From Protea cynaroides (taxonomy: Eukaryota; Streptophyta; Magnoliopsida; Proteales; Proteaceae): 64,000 nt of DNA. Position 1 is the first letter of the stretch. Every line of letters begins with the position of its first letter. The DNA is taken from NCBI GenBank assembly GCA_028583415.1, contig CM053272.1, forward strand, positions 45,145,185-45,209,184, given 5' to 3'. The position numbers and the translations under genes are program-made. The notes beneath the pieces are model-generated. The model was not told the origin of the DNA and searched no databases. It worked only from the letters and a program-made list of their open reading frames with translations. Shown in pieces: positions 13,744-25,606 of the stretch.

Positions 13744-14497
13744 GAGATGTTTTCTCCAGAGTTCAATCTCCCTCCTTTCATATTCTCTTGTTACATATAT
13801 AGATTCAGTTGGGAACCTTTTTGGGCAAGTTTTCCCATGCCTGTTACTACTTTGATCATTATCTACCTAGGGTACAATAGGTCCGCATGCCTACGACCCC
13901 CTAGACCGTGTCATATTGTCTTGTCAATCAGTTTTCAACCCCTATCGACCTTCTTCGACCCCCCCCCTCTGGGCTATGTTCCTTATACACCCTGATGTCC
14001 GCTTCTGTCCATACACTTTTACCAAGTAAAGTTCTGACTATCCGTCGATTTGGACCAAGATATAGTGACTTGCGGATCAAATCAACATGTCTTGCATTTA
14101 TGGTTGTTGTCAGCATTTATGAGCATTAATATAATTCATTAATGGCGCAATAACCCACATCAATCTGTCACATCTTATCATAGTCAGCATAAGGGGTCGA
14201 ACACTGATTCCTTATAGTATCCTCCACAACACCTTCATTCTCACACCACGCATCTTGGATGAGCGCCACGTGTTCATCGCTAAAAGATCATCATAAATTC
14301 TCTTTCTATGGTTAGATTTAGTCATTCATCATTATTTTCCCTAACAGGCGCTAGTTGTGATCGCACAACTAGCACGACTGGTGGACAAGAAGAGATGGTA
14401 TTTTTCCTAACAATGGGGACAAATATGAATTGGAATTGGGTCCATCTCACTCCAATGTAAATGGGTTGCCGATTAGATTCGGGCATGATAATCTAAT

Positions 14498-14640
14498 GGG
14501 CCAGGGTTCTCTGTCTAGTTGTGTGCCCTTTACGCCCTCTCACATGATTGGGTGAAATGACCATGGGTTGATTGGTCTTTTCATCCTCCCATGTGTGAGG
14601 GCACAGAGGGACCGCAACCAGACAAAGAACTTTCTCCCTA
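14498..14640. mobile_element. small inverted-repeat MITE
   Basis: Arms of roughly 55 bp (left from about 14504, right ending 14640) are reverse complements at about 80% by eye, with a short spacer. ATCTAAT (14491-14497) and TTCTAAT (14641-14647) flank the element and could be a diverged target duplication. A half-copy of the right arm lies at 19265-19340. The superfamily is not assigned. Confidence 0.55.
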
Positions 14641-14814
14641 TTCTAATATATGAATTCCGGATATCGCTTGGTCCAATGGTTGGCCCTTTATTTGTTGAAG
14701 CATGGGTTGGGAGGAAATCTCGAATTTGAGTCTGCTTTCTTGCATCTGTTCCCTTCCTCACCCATTAATGTAACTTAGAATAAGACCCATCAATATATAT
14801 TGCAATAATAACTA

Positions 14815-14965
14815 GGGTTGCGTTGGTATGCATTCTATAGATCAAGAACACATTCTGAGATAACAAATGTTCTTGGGTCATGGAATTGATGGAATGTGTT
14901 AAAAGAATGCAGCCCATTATGAAACATGTGTTTTTGCCTATTCTGCATTTTGAGTCCAAAACGAA
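14815..14965. repeat. possible Tourist/PIF-type MITE remnant
   Basis: The stretch starts with a GTTGGTATGCATTC-like motif and contains internally complementary ATTCT/AGAAT blocks, as seen in degenerate Tourist-type elements. A related start (ATTGGTAC followed by AGAATGCATTC) occurs near 40425. No clear target duplication was found. Confidence 0.25.
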
Positions 14966-15065
14966 AAAATACCTCGCTCGAACCTTCTCATTATATTTTA
15001 TATTATTAGATTGCATTCTCCCTCCTTGGTTATTTATTCCCCTTTGCATTATTGACCATCAGTAG

Positions 15066-16124
15066 TTAATTTAATCTTTCATTTCTAAAAAAAAAAAATG
15101 TTGAAAAGATGGGGGTTTTTATCATGTAGTTTAAGATGAGGGCTTTTTATTATGTAGTTTAATATATTTATTTGAGCTGCAATTATCTCATGTGGCATGC
15201 ATATAAAACCGTTTGTGTAGTCAATTTAGCTAGGTAAACAATCCTAACACACAATTATAAAAAATATCCATTAGATATCCAATTATGATTTAAAAAAGAA
15301 CCACATCAAACCAGATGAAAACAAATGGAGTAATGGAGATTAATCTACATTGATGAAGAAATGGTGATAAGGAGTTCAAATCTATGTTTAGGTGAGAGGG
15401 AGAAAGAAAAAATCAGGGTGGGTACTGTCTCAGTAGATTCAAGGGCCTTGGCTGCTTTTCTATCTTATCAACATAACATACACACGCAAAAATGAGTCTT
15501 GCCGTGTGCATTCCTTCGGAGATCCAGAAAGCGCAAGACCTGTTTGATAAAATGTCAAGCTAGACATCTTATGATGTAGACAGAAGGACGAAGATAAGCT
15601 GATGGGACCGTTGTCCATGAAAGAGCTAGCTAGCTAGCTCGTGGCCTTTCTCCATTATTAGTTAGCTCAACAAAAAATTCCATGGAAATGGTGTCACTGT
15701 CACCATCTCCAAAACTGCTTGTTAGGTAGAGTGAAATCTCAATTTTTTCTCAACTAAGATTTTTCTGCAGGGCCCTCCCTCTTCAGTTGCTTTTAAAAAA
15801 ATAAGAATTTGGAAGACAAGCAGGTGTGGGTATTACCCAATCCCTGCATATATTTTCAAATTCTTCTTCAATCTCTGCTTGGACTTTTGAGTGATAATGA
15901 CGTTAGCCTTTTTATCTTTTTGGTTCTTCCTTTTCCCTTTCTTTTCTTTTCCTTTCTTTCATGGTGATGAATTGATTCTATTATTGAAATGGATTTTTTT
16001 TTTTTTTTTTTTTAAAGTGCAGTTTGGTGTGAATTTCAGTGGTGGCACTTCAGCTTTAGGTTGTCTACAACTCCACCAGGCAAAAGATACTTAACTGGTT
16101 CATGATCACTACCCATTAGAAAAA

Positions 16125-16126
<2 letters not shown>
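15066..16126. other. gene-free AT-rich stretch
   Basis: No coding frame with a recognisable domain is visible. A (AGCT)n-like run lies near 15627-15640 and several poly(T) tracts near 15990. I see nothing else in it. Confidence 0.6.

Positions 16127-16170
<44 letters not shown>
16127..16170. repeat. (AT)n microsatellite
   Basis: An uninterrupted AT dinucleotide run of about 44 bp. Confidence 0.97.
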
Positions 16171-16173
<3 letters not shown>

Positions 16174-16800
16174 GTCATGCAGTAATTAATCACTCTCTTT
16201 AGTATCTTAATTTGGGGGGAGCAGATTAACTAATCCTTTTGAATTCATACAAGGACAAAATCTAATATCTTGTATAATTGAGTGGCAGGTGGGTTGTGAT
16301 GAGTCCAGTGTCCACAAACCCAAAGAGGAATCCAATTCAGATTCAGCCTTGCTCTGGCGGTTTGGCATTGTTTGTTTCAGGTTTCAGAGTGTGTCCGAGA
16401 CTTGGTTACTGGATCAAATCCTCAAAAAAAAAAAAAAAAAAAAATCGGGAATGAGACCAGCCTCCACCAATTCTGATTTCAATCTAGTAAGAATCGGCCA
16501 GAATCAACCCGAACCAGGTGGGTTTTCATTCAGTTAATCTCCTAGTTAACTTGAAACCACTTGTTATAGATGATGTAAGGTGTGGTCCATGTTTGGCTGG
16601 CTGGCCCACAATCACATTCAGGGAATAGGAGGCCATGGCAGGCGTGGCCCAGCACAGACTATTGATATTATTACGGATTGGTTGGTATCGGTCCAACCTG
16701 GTCGGTTGATTAATCCATTTTTTAGTATCAATTTTTCATTCAATTAAAAATTTTAGATGGTTGATATGTAAACATAAAATATTAATATGAAAACTATTAA

Positions 16801-17040
16801 ATCGCATCGTCTCCTCCCAGTGGTTCTAGGAGGACATAGCAATTTATTTTGGATGGTCGCCACGTGACTTTCGGGTGAATTCGAGACCCACGTCTGAGCC
16901 GACACCCCTTGTCGGCTTTGCTTGTCGGTTGGGTGTCGATTCAGACGTAGGTTTCGGATTTATCGAAAATCACGTGACGACCATCTAGGGCAGGTTGCCA
17001 CTGTCCTCCCAAAACCATTGGGAGGAAAGGCTGTAGATCC
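16801..17040. mobile_element. palindromic MITE, family A copy 1
   Basis: A 240-bp foldback element. The left arm, from GCATCGTCTCCTCCCAGTGG, is the reverse complement of the right arm, which ends in TGTAGATCC. The apex carries CCGACACCC...GGGTGTCG. Its 5' terminal bases are eroded and no target duplication is visible. It is the first of four copies within 1.4 kb. Confidence 0.85.
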
Positions 17041-17069
17041 CTGATACCCTGGACAATACTAAGAATAAG

Positions 17070-17312
17070 GGATGCACATCGTCTCCTCCCAGTGATTTTG
17101 GGAGGACGTGGTAACCCATCTCGGATGGCTGCCACGTGGTTCTCGGTTGAATCTGAGACTCACGTCTGAGCCGACTACTCCTGTCGGCTCCGCTTGTCGG
17201 CTGGGTGTCGACTTAGACGTGGGTCTCGAATTTACTGAGAACCACGTGGCGATCATCCAGGACAGATTGCCACTGTCCTCCCGGAACCACTGGAAGGACA
17301 GGATGCGGATCC
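17070..17312. mobile_element. palindromic MITE, family A copy 2, perfect 9-bp TSD
   Basis: A 243-bp foldback element with termini GGATGCACATCG and its approximate complement ending CGGATCC. It is flanked by perfect 9-bp direct repeats AAGAATAAG at 17061-17069 and 17313-17321. A 9-bp duplication is characteristic of Mutator-like transposition. Short frames read through it are artefacts of the palindrome. Confidence 0.92.
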
Positions 17313-17665
17313 AAGAATAAGGGGGAAATTGGCATCAGTCATGACTCATGGCCAATTCTGATATGAATTAGCGGATCTGACTGATACAAGATAGATTTAA
17401 CCATGGTGGGCCTTCTGATTGACTCAATCAGAGGAAGTCCGGGACTGTGGCCTGTGGGGGTGTCGGTCTTTAGTGGGTTTGTACCCCTCGCAATTGACAC
17501 CCACTTTACTACCTAACTGTATTAATTACGGTGGGGTCTTTGATAACACCAAACAAATCCTATTGATTTCCATTTCTTTCATTATGTGCTTTTATTTCAT
17601 GGTTCACTGATGGGGCCGTTGGAAGATTTGTGGGCCCAAACCAGTGAGTCCTCATTGCAGATCCT

Positions 17666-17903
17666 CACCCGCATCCTCTCCTCCCAGTGGTGGAGGACAG
17701 CGATAGTTTTACTTTGATGGTTGACACGTGACTCTCAGTGAATCAGAGACGTATGTCCTAGCCGACACCCAGTTGTCAAGTCGAGTAGACAGGGGGTGTC
17801 GGCTGGGATGTGCTTTTCGGATTCATCCGAGAGCCACGTATCGGTCATCCGGATAAAGTTGCCGCGTCCTCCCAGAACCACTGGGAGGATACGATGTGAA
17901 TCC
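17666..17903. mobile_element. palindromic MITE, family A copy 3
   Basis: A foldback element of the same family, with small deletions in the left arm. Flanks GCAGATCCT (17657-17665) and ATAGATCCT (17904-17912) match at 7 of 9 positions and are a probable aged target duplication. Confidence 0.85.
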
Positions 17904-17925
17904 ATAGATCCTAGTCCAAAATTGG

Positions 17926-18167
17926 GGATTTACATCGTCTCCTCCCAGTGGTTCTGGGAGGACAGTGGCAATCTATCTCGGATGGTTGCTACATGGCTTT
18001 CGGTGAATCCGAGACCCACGTTCGAACCGACACCCTCTGTCAGCTTGGCTTGTCGGCTGGGTGTCGGCTCAGATGTAGGTCTCGGATTCATCGAGAGTCA
18101 CGTGGCAACCATCCGGGATAGGTTGCCACTGTCCTCCCAAACCATTGGGAGAAGACGATGCGGATCC
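17926..18167. mobile_element. palindromic MITE, family A copy 4
   Basis: A 242-bp foldback element from GGATTTACATCG to GCGGATCC. Flanks CAAAATTGG (17917-17925) and CAAAAATTGG (18168-18177) differ only in the length of an A run and are a probable target duplication. It lies 22 bp from copy 3. Confidence 0.9.
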
Positions 18168-18177
18168 CAAAAATTGG

Positions 18178-19047
18178 TAAGGTAAAAGTGTTTTTTTTTT
18201 TTTTCGTGAGTATTTTTAATAGAGCAGGTTTAGTAGAAACAATTTTTTCTTCATCTACAACATTTTTTTTTGGCCAGGTTACCAAATATCAATTTATTCC
18301 TTTGTTATTACTCTATGTAAGTAGAATCAAGAAAAAATATTTTTTGAGAGCAGAAATGTTACCACCTTAGGTATTGAATTTCTCTCCACTCATATCTTCA
18401 CAAGTGGATTTTGATGATTGAATAAGATTTCTGGAACAACGGGAAGAATAGTTCGGACATTCGTATAATAGGAGGAGGGTGAACATTCACGGTTGGTGGA
18501 GAAAAACTTCTCCAATTTTATAATGGTAATAAAAAATACAATAAATATTACTGTAAAAAATAAGAGTCGTTTGTTTTTGCGTGGTTCTAACATACTTAGA
18601 ACACCTAAACTTCTAAGGGTATAAAATAAAAAGATATTTGATTCTTTCATAAATAAATAAATAAAGCATGACATGAGCCATGGGGAACTATTTATTTCTT
18701 TCCTTTTCTTTTAATTTCCATTAAGCTTTCGTTGTTTCGAAATAATATTCGAAAAGTAAAATAAAATTAAGATATCGTTCACAGAGAGCATTTTAGTACT
18801 TGAGATGGGTTATTTTATATCGATCATTCACCGTGCAGGGTAGATGAATCCTTTCAAATAGTAATTTAATACGGATTCTGCATTTTTTTGTAGTTGCCTT
18901 TGCATTATAGTCTTGAAATACCTAAGATTAGTTTTGGCCTCGGATCTTATGTTTGCTTTGTCAAATCTACCCTTGAGCTTCGATTAAAGTTAAATCTATC
19001 CTTCGAGATCGACTAGTGTACAGACTTCCACTTATAGTCTTTTTAGT
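18178..19047. other. gene-free stretch
   Basis: AT-rich sequence with homopolymer runs. No coding, RNA or repeat feature could be supported. Confidence 0.55.
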
Positions 19048-19225
19048 GGATTCACATCCTCTCCCGCCCTGAGATTTGGTAGGAGAGATGGCGGCCAGAT
19101 GGATGGCCGACACCTGACTCTCAGGTGAATTCGAGCCCTCCATCCATGCCGACACCTGAGCCGACAAGTTGAGTCGACAGGGGTGTCGGTTTGGCTGGAG
19201 GACTCGGATTCACCCGAGAGCCTCC
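19048..19225. mobile_element. palindromic MITE, family B copy, right end lost
   Basis: It begins GGATTCACATCCTCTCCCGCC and carries the left arm, apex (CCGACACCTG...GGTGTCGG) and inner right arm of family B. It breaks at about 19225 before the outer right arm. The next bases (19265-19340) match one arm of the unrelated MITE at 14498-14640, so a later rearrangement or insertion removed the end. Confidence 0.8.
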
Positions 19226-19879
19226 ACAACCAAAAGAAGGGCATGCAAAAGTATCTAAGAGAAAGAGTAGGGGATCATTTTACAGGCCGAGTGAGAGGGC
19301 GCGAGGGGACACAACCAGAAGTAAAACTTTTCCCATTTTATATTTTATTGCATTGACAATCTTATCTTGAAACATATGAAATCTTGGGCAAAAAACGTAG
19401 TGAAGGCCAACAGGACTCCTTATAAGGCAAAATATAGAAGGCCTATAGGGCTATTTCTAGATAGAGAGGGCAGTTCAACAGATATACTAGTTGGCCAAGT
19501 CTCTAGGACCCATCATGATTATTTGTGTTGTATTTAGAATAATTTCTTCTTTGTCTTAAGGTTCTTTTGGTATAGTTTATATTTATGTTTATCAGTTATT
19601 TATAACAAATCATTTATGAGAATAAGTTATGAATCATAGATAATAACCATTTGATATATACCACTAGACATAAAGAAATAATAATAGATTATCACAATAA
19701 AGATAAACACCTTCTAATATATATTAATTTATTTTAAATATAAATAAGTACAATTTTTTTACCAAACATCTACATATGTTGACGTCATAATGTATTATAT
19801 TATTAATTCTATAATACATACCAATGAAAGCCCTAGTAGTACTACAATATCTTTTGACCCAATTTGGGTTTATGGCATG

Positions 19880-20637
19880 TTGCCATTGGTTCTTGTCCGG
19901 AGCTTCTGGCGACGACACTTGTTAAGATGGAAGCAATAGACAGTAAAAGAGGGGTTTGGAAACCTTGTGGTTATTCCGATGCCTAAGTTAGAACCAATAA
20001 GCAAGTAGTTGGAACTCGAAATATAGAGAATACGAGTTTCGGTAGAGTGAGGGAGGTATTAGCAATTTGACAGAGAGAGTGTGAGTGTAAAGTTTGGGAT
20101 CCGAGTACCTTCGTTTTGGAGTCCATTTATAGAGAGGCACGAAGTGGAATGATTTTAGCCATAAATCCGAGCAGTTCTGTTGATTTCGGGCATGCTCCTA
20201 ATATTATGCCAACAGTTATGAATTGTCGTGGAGGTTAGATGAGGCAGATTGATGCGTGCAAGATCCTATCCCTTATAAATGGGGGTTCCTCGTGGCTAAG
20301 GAAGCTTTTTGGCCGTCTGATGTTGACTTGACGATAGCCTTGCTATAATTGTTCCAAGATCTCAGCTCGGAGACATCCTTGATAGTTGGCGTGTGGCCAA
20401 GATATAAGGTAACTTCTTTAATCAAGTTTGACTTGTGGTTATCCTTGAGATCGTGGGAATAATCTTCCCATTTATTAGTTTCATGAGGTGATACCTGATA
20501 ACAGGTCCGTGAAAGGTGACACATGTCGAGTTTTCTTTGATGATCTGCGTCATTCTTCTGTGATTGGTGATTTATTATCTCTCCAACATGGCACATAAAG
20601 GTTCGAACATACCTTACGACGAAATTTGACTCCTACA
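19880..20637 (+). repeat. possible LTR remnant
   Basis: Non-coding sequence with an LTR-like layout: a TTTATAGAG box near 20127 and an end ...CTCCTACA at 20637. A similar arrangement (TTTATAGAG at 21419, end GCTAACA near 21890) occurs 1.25 kb downstream, but the two are not closely alike. No partner LTR, primer site or target duplication was found. The small minus-strand frame at 20273-20596 has no known domain. Confidence 0.25.
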
Positions 20638-21059
20638 AATCAGCCTCTCTTAGTTTAGGTCACATTCATATTACCATTGCAGAAATATTATTCTTATTAC
20701 AATCTTTCATGCATAGAATTATGTGTATATTCTTGCTGAATGAAGCAGCTATTTGTGGCGGATAGAAATTGAAGACAAACAAAAGTCATATGGTGTTAAG
20801 AGAGAAATAATGGATGTGCATTCTACTCCAATTGATGAAAGAATGAGAGAGGAAGGCTCCATACAATATATTGGTTGACTAATATATACATAATTCAATA
20901 ATGTTGTGTTTAGTTTAATTTATTAAGAGAAGGTAATTAATTAGCATGTATAAATTGGAACTTGATTAATTCGAGTCATAAATTTAAACATAATCCCCCA
21001 GAATATTACGTAAGTAAATGAAATGTAAATGGACCAATGAAAGGGCATGGACAGATTCA

Positions 21060-21890
21060 TTCAGTAGGGGTCTACATTTTGTTAGAGTGTCTCGATGTTA
21101 ACTTTATGGTTCATAATGTCATTACGTGATAAGGTGTGGGAAATAATCCTGTTATCGTCGAATTTGGTCTGGACTCTTGATGTTGACACCTGTCACACAA
21201 AAAACAAACAAACAGTAGAGAGGTGGGTTGGATATCCTGTGGCCCCTAAGCCAATTTTTAGTGGTGATAAGCAGATGAACTCGGGAATAGAAAATGCCAA
21301 ACTCAAAGTAGAGAAATGCACCAGTAAATTTTGAGTTATGAAAGTATGAAAGAGCGAGAATATCAATGAGCTAGTAAAATGTTTAAGTATCGGTCTGCTT
21401 TACTTTGATTTGGGCGTATTTATAGAGAGCATGGAGTAGCCTTGATTTTGGGAACGTATCCTTGCGGTTGTATAAATTTTGAGACTCTATTCGAGATACT
21501 TGGAGAGTTATCAGCATAGTATGGGAATTCGTGTACATCTATGATGGTTCTATCCCCAAAATTGGGGGGTTGTGTGGATGTGGGAAGTCCCTTGGTCATC
21601 TGATGAGTATTCAATGGTCGAATTTATTATAGCCGCCTCTGACTCCTTGAAAACGTGATTAATAGTCTCTTGTGGTTGACATGTCTAACTAACCAACTGT
21701 TAGTGGATTTATTACTGCTTATTTGAATTTAGTGGCTCCATGCACATCTCTAACCATCTGAAGGTGTGGAAGTGTGTGTAATATGCATTGATATGCTTGG
21801 ACGAGATCTTGACACATGTTCACAGGGGCATTTGATCTGCACGAAGACATGTCTTTTTCTGATTGATTGACTTTATCATGATGCTAACAA
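21060..21890 (+). repeat. possible LTR remnant
   Basis: Same reasoning as for 19880-20637: a TATA-like TTTATAGAG at 21419 followed by GC-richer sequence and a CA end. No target duplication or primer site was found, so the assignment is weak. Confidence 0.2.
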
Positions 21891-22181
21891 ATCCCATTCC
21901 GTAATGCAAAACTTTCCTCTTTTTAGGGTTTTATTTTGGGTAAAAATATACATCACTTCACTTCACTTCACTTAACAATATTTAAAATTCATTCATTCAT
22001 TCATGCTTTCGATATATTTTTTTTATTTTATTTTAAAGGAGGCAAAAGGTCCTCTAGATGAGTATGGAAAAGTAATTTTACCCTTAATGAGTCGGGCAGG
22101 AAGCAATGAGTAGGGTAGGGAATTTATTTCTTCTTTCTTAAAAATTTAAAATTCAAGTTGGTAGGAGTAGGACACATACTT

Positions 22182-22345
22182 TATTTTAAAAAATTTTAAG
22201 GCACTCCACATGGTTAACAAGGAAACCATCCCAATCCCATAAACATTGTCAACTTGACACCCTCGGCCATGTGAAGGCTGGATTCGATCCTGGGTCATGA
22301 CTATTCCAACAAACAAATATCCTTATCAGCTCATCTGGCTTACAC
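22182..22345 (-). repeat. tRNA-derived SINE (pol III boxes)
   Basis: Read on the minus strand, an A-box-like TGAGCTGATAAGG (22321-22333) is followed 30 nt later by a B-box-like GGATCGAATCC (22280-22290), the spacing of a tRNA-type internal promoter. A non-tRNA body continues to an AT-rich tail near 22182. It cannot be a working tRNA because no cloverleaf forms. It is not the Au family. Confidence 0.45.
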
Positions 22346-23029
22346 CTTTAATATGATTTGATTCAAACATGAATGGCTGATTACGATTACTTTAGGTTCT
22401 CTTTGGTATATATTATATAATTAATTATATAATACATTAGGACAAATGTGATTGTTTGATATAATTTATGAATAGATAGATTAATCATTTACTCATGTGC
22501 CGCTAGATTTATGTTCATGTATAATATGTGTGCTGAATCTTAATCCTTTTTTTTTTTTTTTTTTTATTCGCGACCCTAGTCTACTAACTTGATGTTTTTG
22601 TGGGTTCAAGTGGCAAACCTTCTATTGAAGGGTTATCTATATAAATGAAACGGGAGAGGGTTTTCGTGAGAAGAATCTTCCACGTAACATCAATAAAGAC
22701 GCGTGAAATATTGTTATCATCGATAGGGGCTTAGGTAGTTAGTGGGGAGAGAAAAAGTATCATAACATACTCATAATGTGGGGATCTTTGTTAGTTAGAC
22801 TCCATCTGTTTCCATGTAGCTGGAGAATGAAAATTGTTCTCTAAAATTGAATTTTCATTATTTGTTTTAACTTAAAAAAAAAACCTTGAAAATTACAAAA
22901 ACATTGTACATGGAGAGATTTTCATTTAAAATATCATTTGTATGATAAGTTTTAAAACAAAACAAACATGGCCTAAATGAAAATAAAGAGTTAATGTCAA
23001 TATAGTCTTTCGATTACAACAATCAGAGA

Positions 23030-23465
23030 AAGAGGTGTCAACGGTCTGGTCCGAGTCAAATTGGTGTCGGAATTTATAGAGTGTGATCGAAACATGTCCA
23101 TTAAGAGGTTCAGGTTGGGTGGGTTGCACTGTGCACATTAACTAACGGGCCAATCCGGTTTCGAGTTGTTATCGGATTGGTTCGGTCTAGTTCGGGGTGA
23201 AAGCCTAGTAGGAAACCATTAATGCCATCCTAAAGGTTGAAATAGTGAAGCTAGGATTTAATATTTGGTCTAAATCGGTATGATTATAGCCATATTGGGT
23301 TTGGACTCTTTGATCTGGTTTTGGAGTAGCTTGGACTTGACCGGTAGGATATACCATACCTCAACCCGAAACATGTTTAGTAATAATTTTGTCCGAATTG
23401 ATTTTGGATTAATTCAGGTTCACTAGATCCAGATTACCGATTCGGTACCAAAATTGACACCCCTA
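23030..23465. mobile_element. hAT-type non-autonomous element (GTGTCAA ends)
   Basis: Its 436 bp are bounded by GAGGTGTCAAC and AATTGACACCCCTA, the TIR type common in plant hAT MITEs. Flanks ATCAGAGA and GTAAGAGA agree at 6 of 8 positions. The interior is rich in GGTT/AACC motifs and has no transposase. A reverse-oriented relative lies at 53772-54170; both share a block around GCACTGTGCACATTAA. Confidence 0.7.
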
Positions 23466-23841
23466 GTAAGAGAGAATAATAGGTCGAGCAACATCTAAAC
23501 ATAATCTTAAGGTGTTCAATAATTTGAAATCTTATTTTTTTTGTTTACCTTCTTAAAATTTGTCATTTTCATAAAAGTACTTGAAAAATGTGCAAGGTAA
23601 ATTATTTTAAAATTATTTTAAAATGTGATTGAAATTATTGTGGGAACAAAATAAGAGACAATTAAAAGAAGGTTACATGTTTTAAATACACCTATGAAGT
23701 ATCATTCAGACACTTCCTTTGTAAAATTTCAGTGCTTTGTGTCGGAAAAATTTTCAAATGAAATCCATCCCAAGGAAATGTTAAATTTTTTTTATTCATT
23801 TCAGCCCTTTCCTTTAAGGGGAAGGAGGGGGTGGACTTAAG

Positions 23842-24072
23842 GGATCCACATCCTCTTCCGCCTGAGATTTGGCAAGAGAGTTGGCGGCCCGGATGGATGG
23901 CCGACACCTGGTTCTCAGGTGAATCCGAGCCCTCCATCCGAACTGACACCCCTGTCCACTCAGCTTATCTGCTTGGATGGAGGGCTCGGATTCACCCGAG
24001 AGCTAGGTGTCGGCCATCCATTCTGGCCGCCAACTCTCTTGCCAAATCTCAGGCGGGAGAGGATTTCTATAC
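23842..24072. mobile_element. palindromic MITE, family B copy, 9-bp TSD
   Basis: A 231-bp foldback from GGATCCACATCC to GGATTTCTATAC. The arms match over about 100 bp with few mismatches. Flanks GGACTTAAG (23833-23841) and GGACTCAAG (24073-24081) agree at 8 of 9 positions. Family B shares the apex motif CCGACACC with family A but has different outer arms. Confidence 0.92.
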
Positions 24073-24081
24073 GGACTCAAG

Positions 24082-25606
24082 TAGTGCATTTTAATTTCAG
24101 GTTTTTCTAATTTATTATTTATTACTTTATTTATTTATTTATTTATTATTTATTATTTTTTATTGAGATTAAAAGCCTTTTCAATCACATCCTAACCAAG
24201 ATCAGCCCAACTAAATTATAATAAATAGCTTCATCTCACATTGTTCAAGTTACATTCAATTTTGTTGGACTTGGATCAATTTTGTACCAAATGCTCCATA
24301 TTTTATTCATATGGGCTGGACTGACCCAATGGGTTGTTCTTGGGCCAAGTTTTTTTGGTCCATTTTGGGCTTTCAAGCTTTGTGCCTTTTTGGTTCCATT
24401 ATGGGCTTGAGAGGCTTATGCCCTTTTCTCAGAACTTGGACTAAAGACTATTCCCACACTTGTAGGGTCAGTGTCCTAAAACGATTTTCACCGCGTCGCC
24501 CATCACATCAATGGCTTTTCTAAACCGCTACATACGAAATTCCAAGAAGAGGTTGAAAGCGATCCGTACTATAAATGTTGGAAGGCATCTAACCCTAAAG
24601 TGTTGAAGATGGTTTTACTTTCTCTACTCTTTTATCTATTGTAAGCATAGATGTTAATAAGTAGAAAAGCACATTACTAGTAGTGGGATTCTTTGTGAGA
24701 GTTGATATATACATTCAGAAATGATAACTATTCTCTATCCAAAAATAGAATTTTGAATTCATTTTCATTGAACCAACCATATGTACCAAACAACAACCAC
24801 ATAACTACCAACCATTCAAGTTTGAGATGAGAATTGAATTAAAATATTATAAAAGATTTTTATTCTCCTCCATCTTGAATTCTATCCTATTTGAGTTAGT
24901 AGTATGGTCTCTGCCATTCCTTGTCTGTGATGGAATAAGGACAATTTTTTGGGATCATCAAGTGAGTCAATATGCCATATATATATATATATTCTTTTTC
25001 TTTTGGTTGGTCTGGCCTATCTCGGTTAGAACGGTTTTTTCGTGTATGTAAAACCGATTCCTGGGGGTTTTTTTGGCCAATTCAGTCCGATCAGACTTGG
25101 GTTTGGATCAGGGTCAGTGGGCCGGGTCCATTTTCTTGAACAAAAATGAAAATTATCATGTTGCAGCATGGGCAAATTGGCAATGGAGCATCAACCTGAT
25201 GGACAGAAGGGATAGGAGTCCCTTATAATGGCTTGTGCACATGGACTACAATCCTGGTTGTAGAGTAGGTAGGGGGAGTGGGAATAGAATTTTGGAGATT
25301 GTCTACATCAGCAAGCTAGAGAGGTACTTTTGGTAGGTAGGTGTGAGGAACTAAGATCTTGGTGGTTTACAGTGGTTAAGGTGGGTTAAATTCCTGGGAA
25401 AAATGCTCTTTTGTTCATGGGTGGGGGATTTCTGGTGGGTAATATGGGTTGGACTGAAGCGGAAATTAAACAGGAAGGGTTTATTGTATATGGGCTATAA
25501 TTAAGGAAAAAAGATCCCCATGACATCAGTGTGAGGATTTTTTTTTTCATATTAAGGAGGTTAAACGATGTGGTTTTGGTTAACGTTCTGCTCGGTTATA
25601 GTCCGG
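24082..25606. other. gene-free stretch
   Basis: A TTTA/TTAT repeat tract lies at about 24112-24165 and a short (AT)n at 24977-24992. No coding or RNA gene is recognisable. Confidence 0.55.

Noticed and set aside
13726..13995. 89-codon plus-strand frame
   Set aside because: It spans the edge of the 152-bp tandem duplication and has no recognisable domain or promoter.
20273..20596. 107-codon minus-strand frame
   Set aside because: No domain or homologue is recognised, and the surroundings look like LTR remnant sequence. It is not supported as a gene.
22182..22345. Free-standing tRNA gene
   Set aside because: A- and B-box-like motifs are present, but acceptor and anticodon stems do not form. 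A tRNA-derived SINE fits better.
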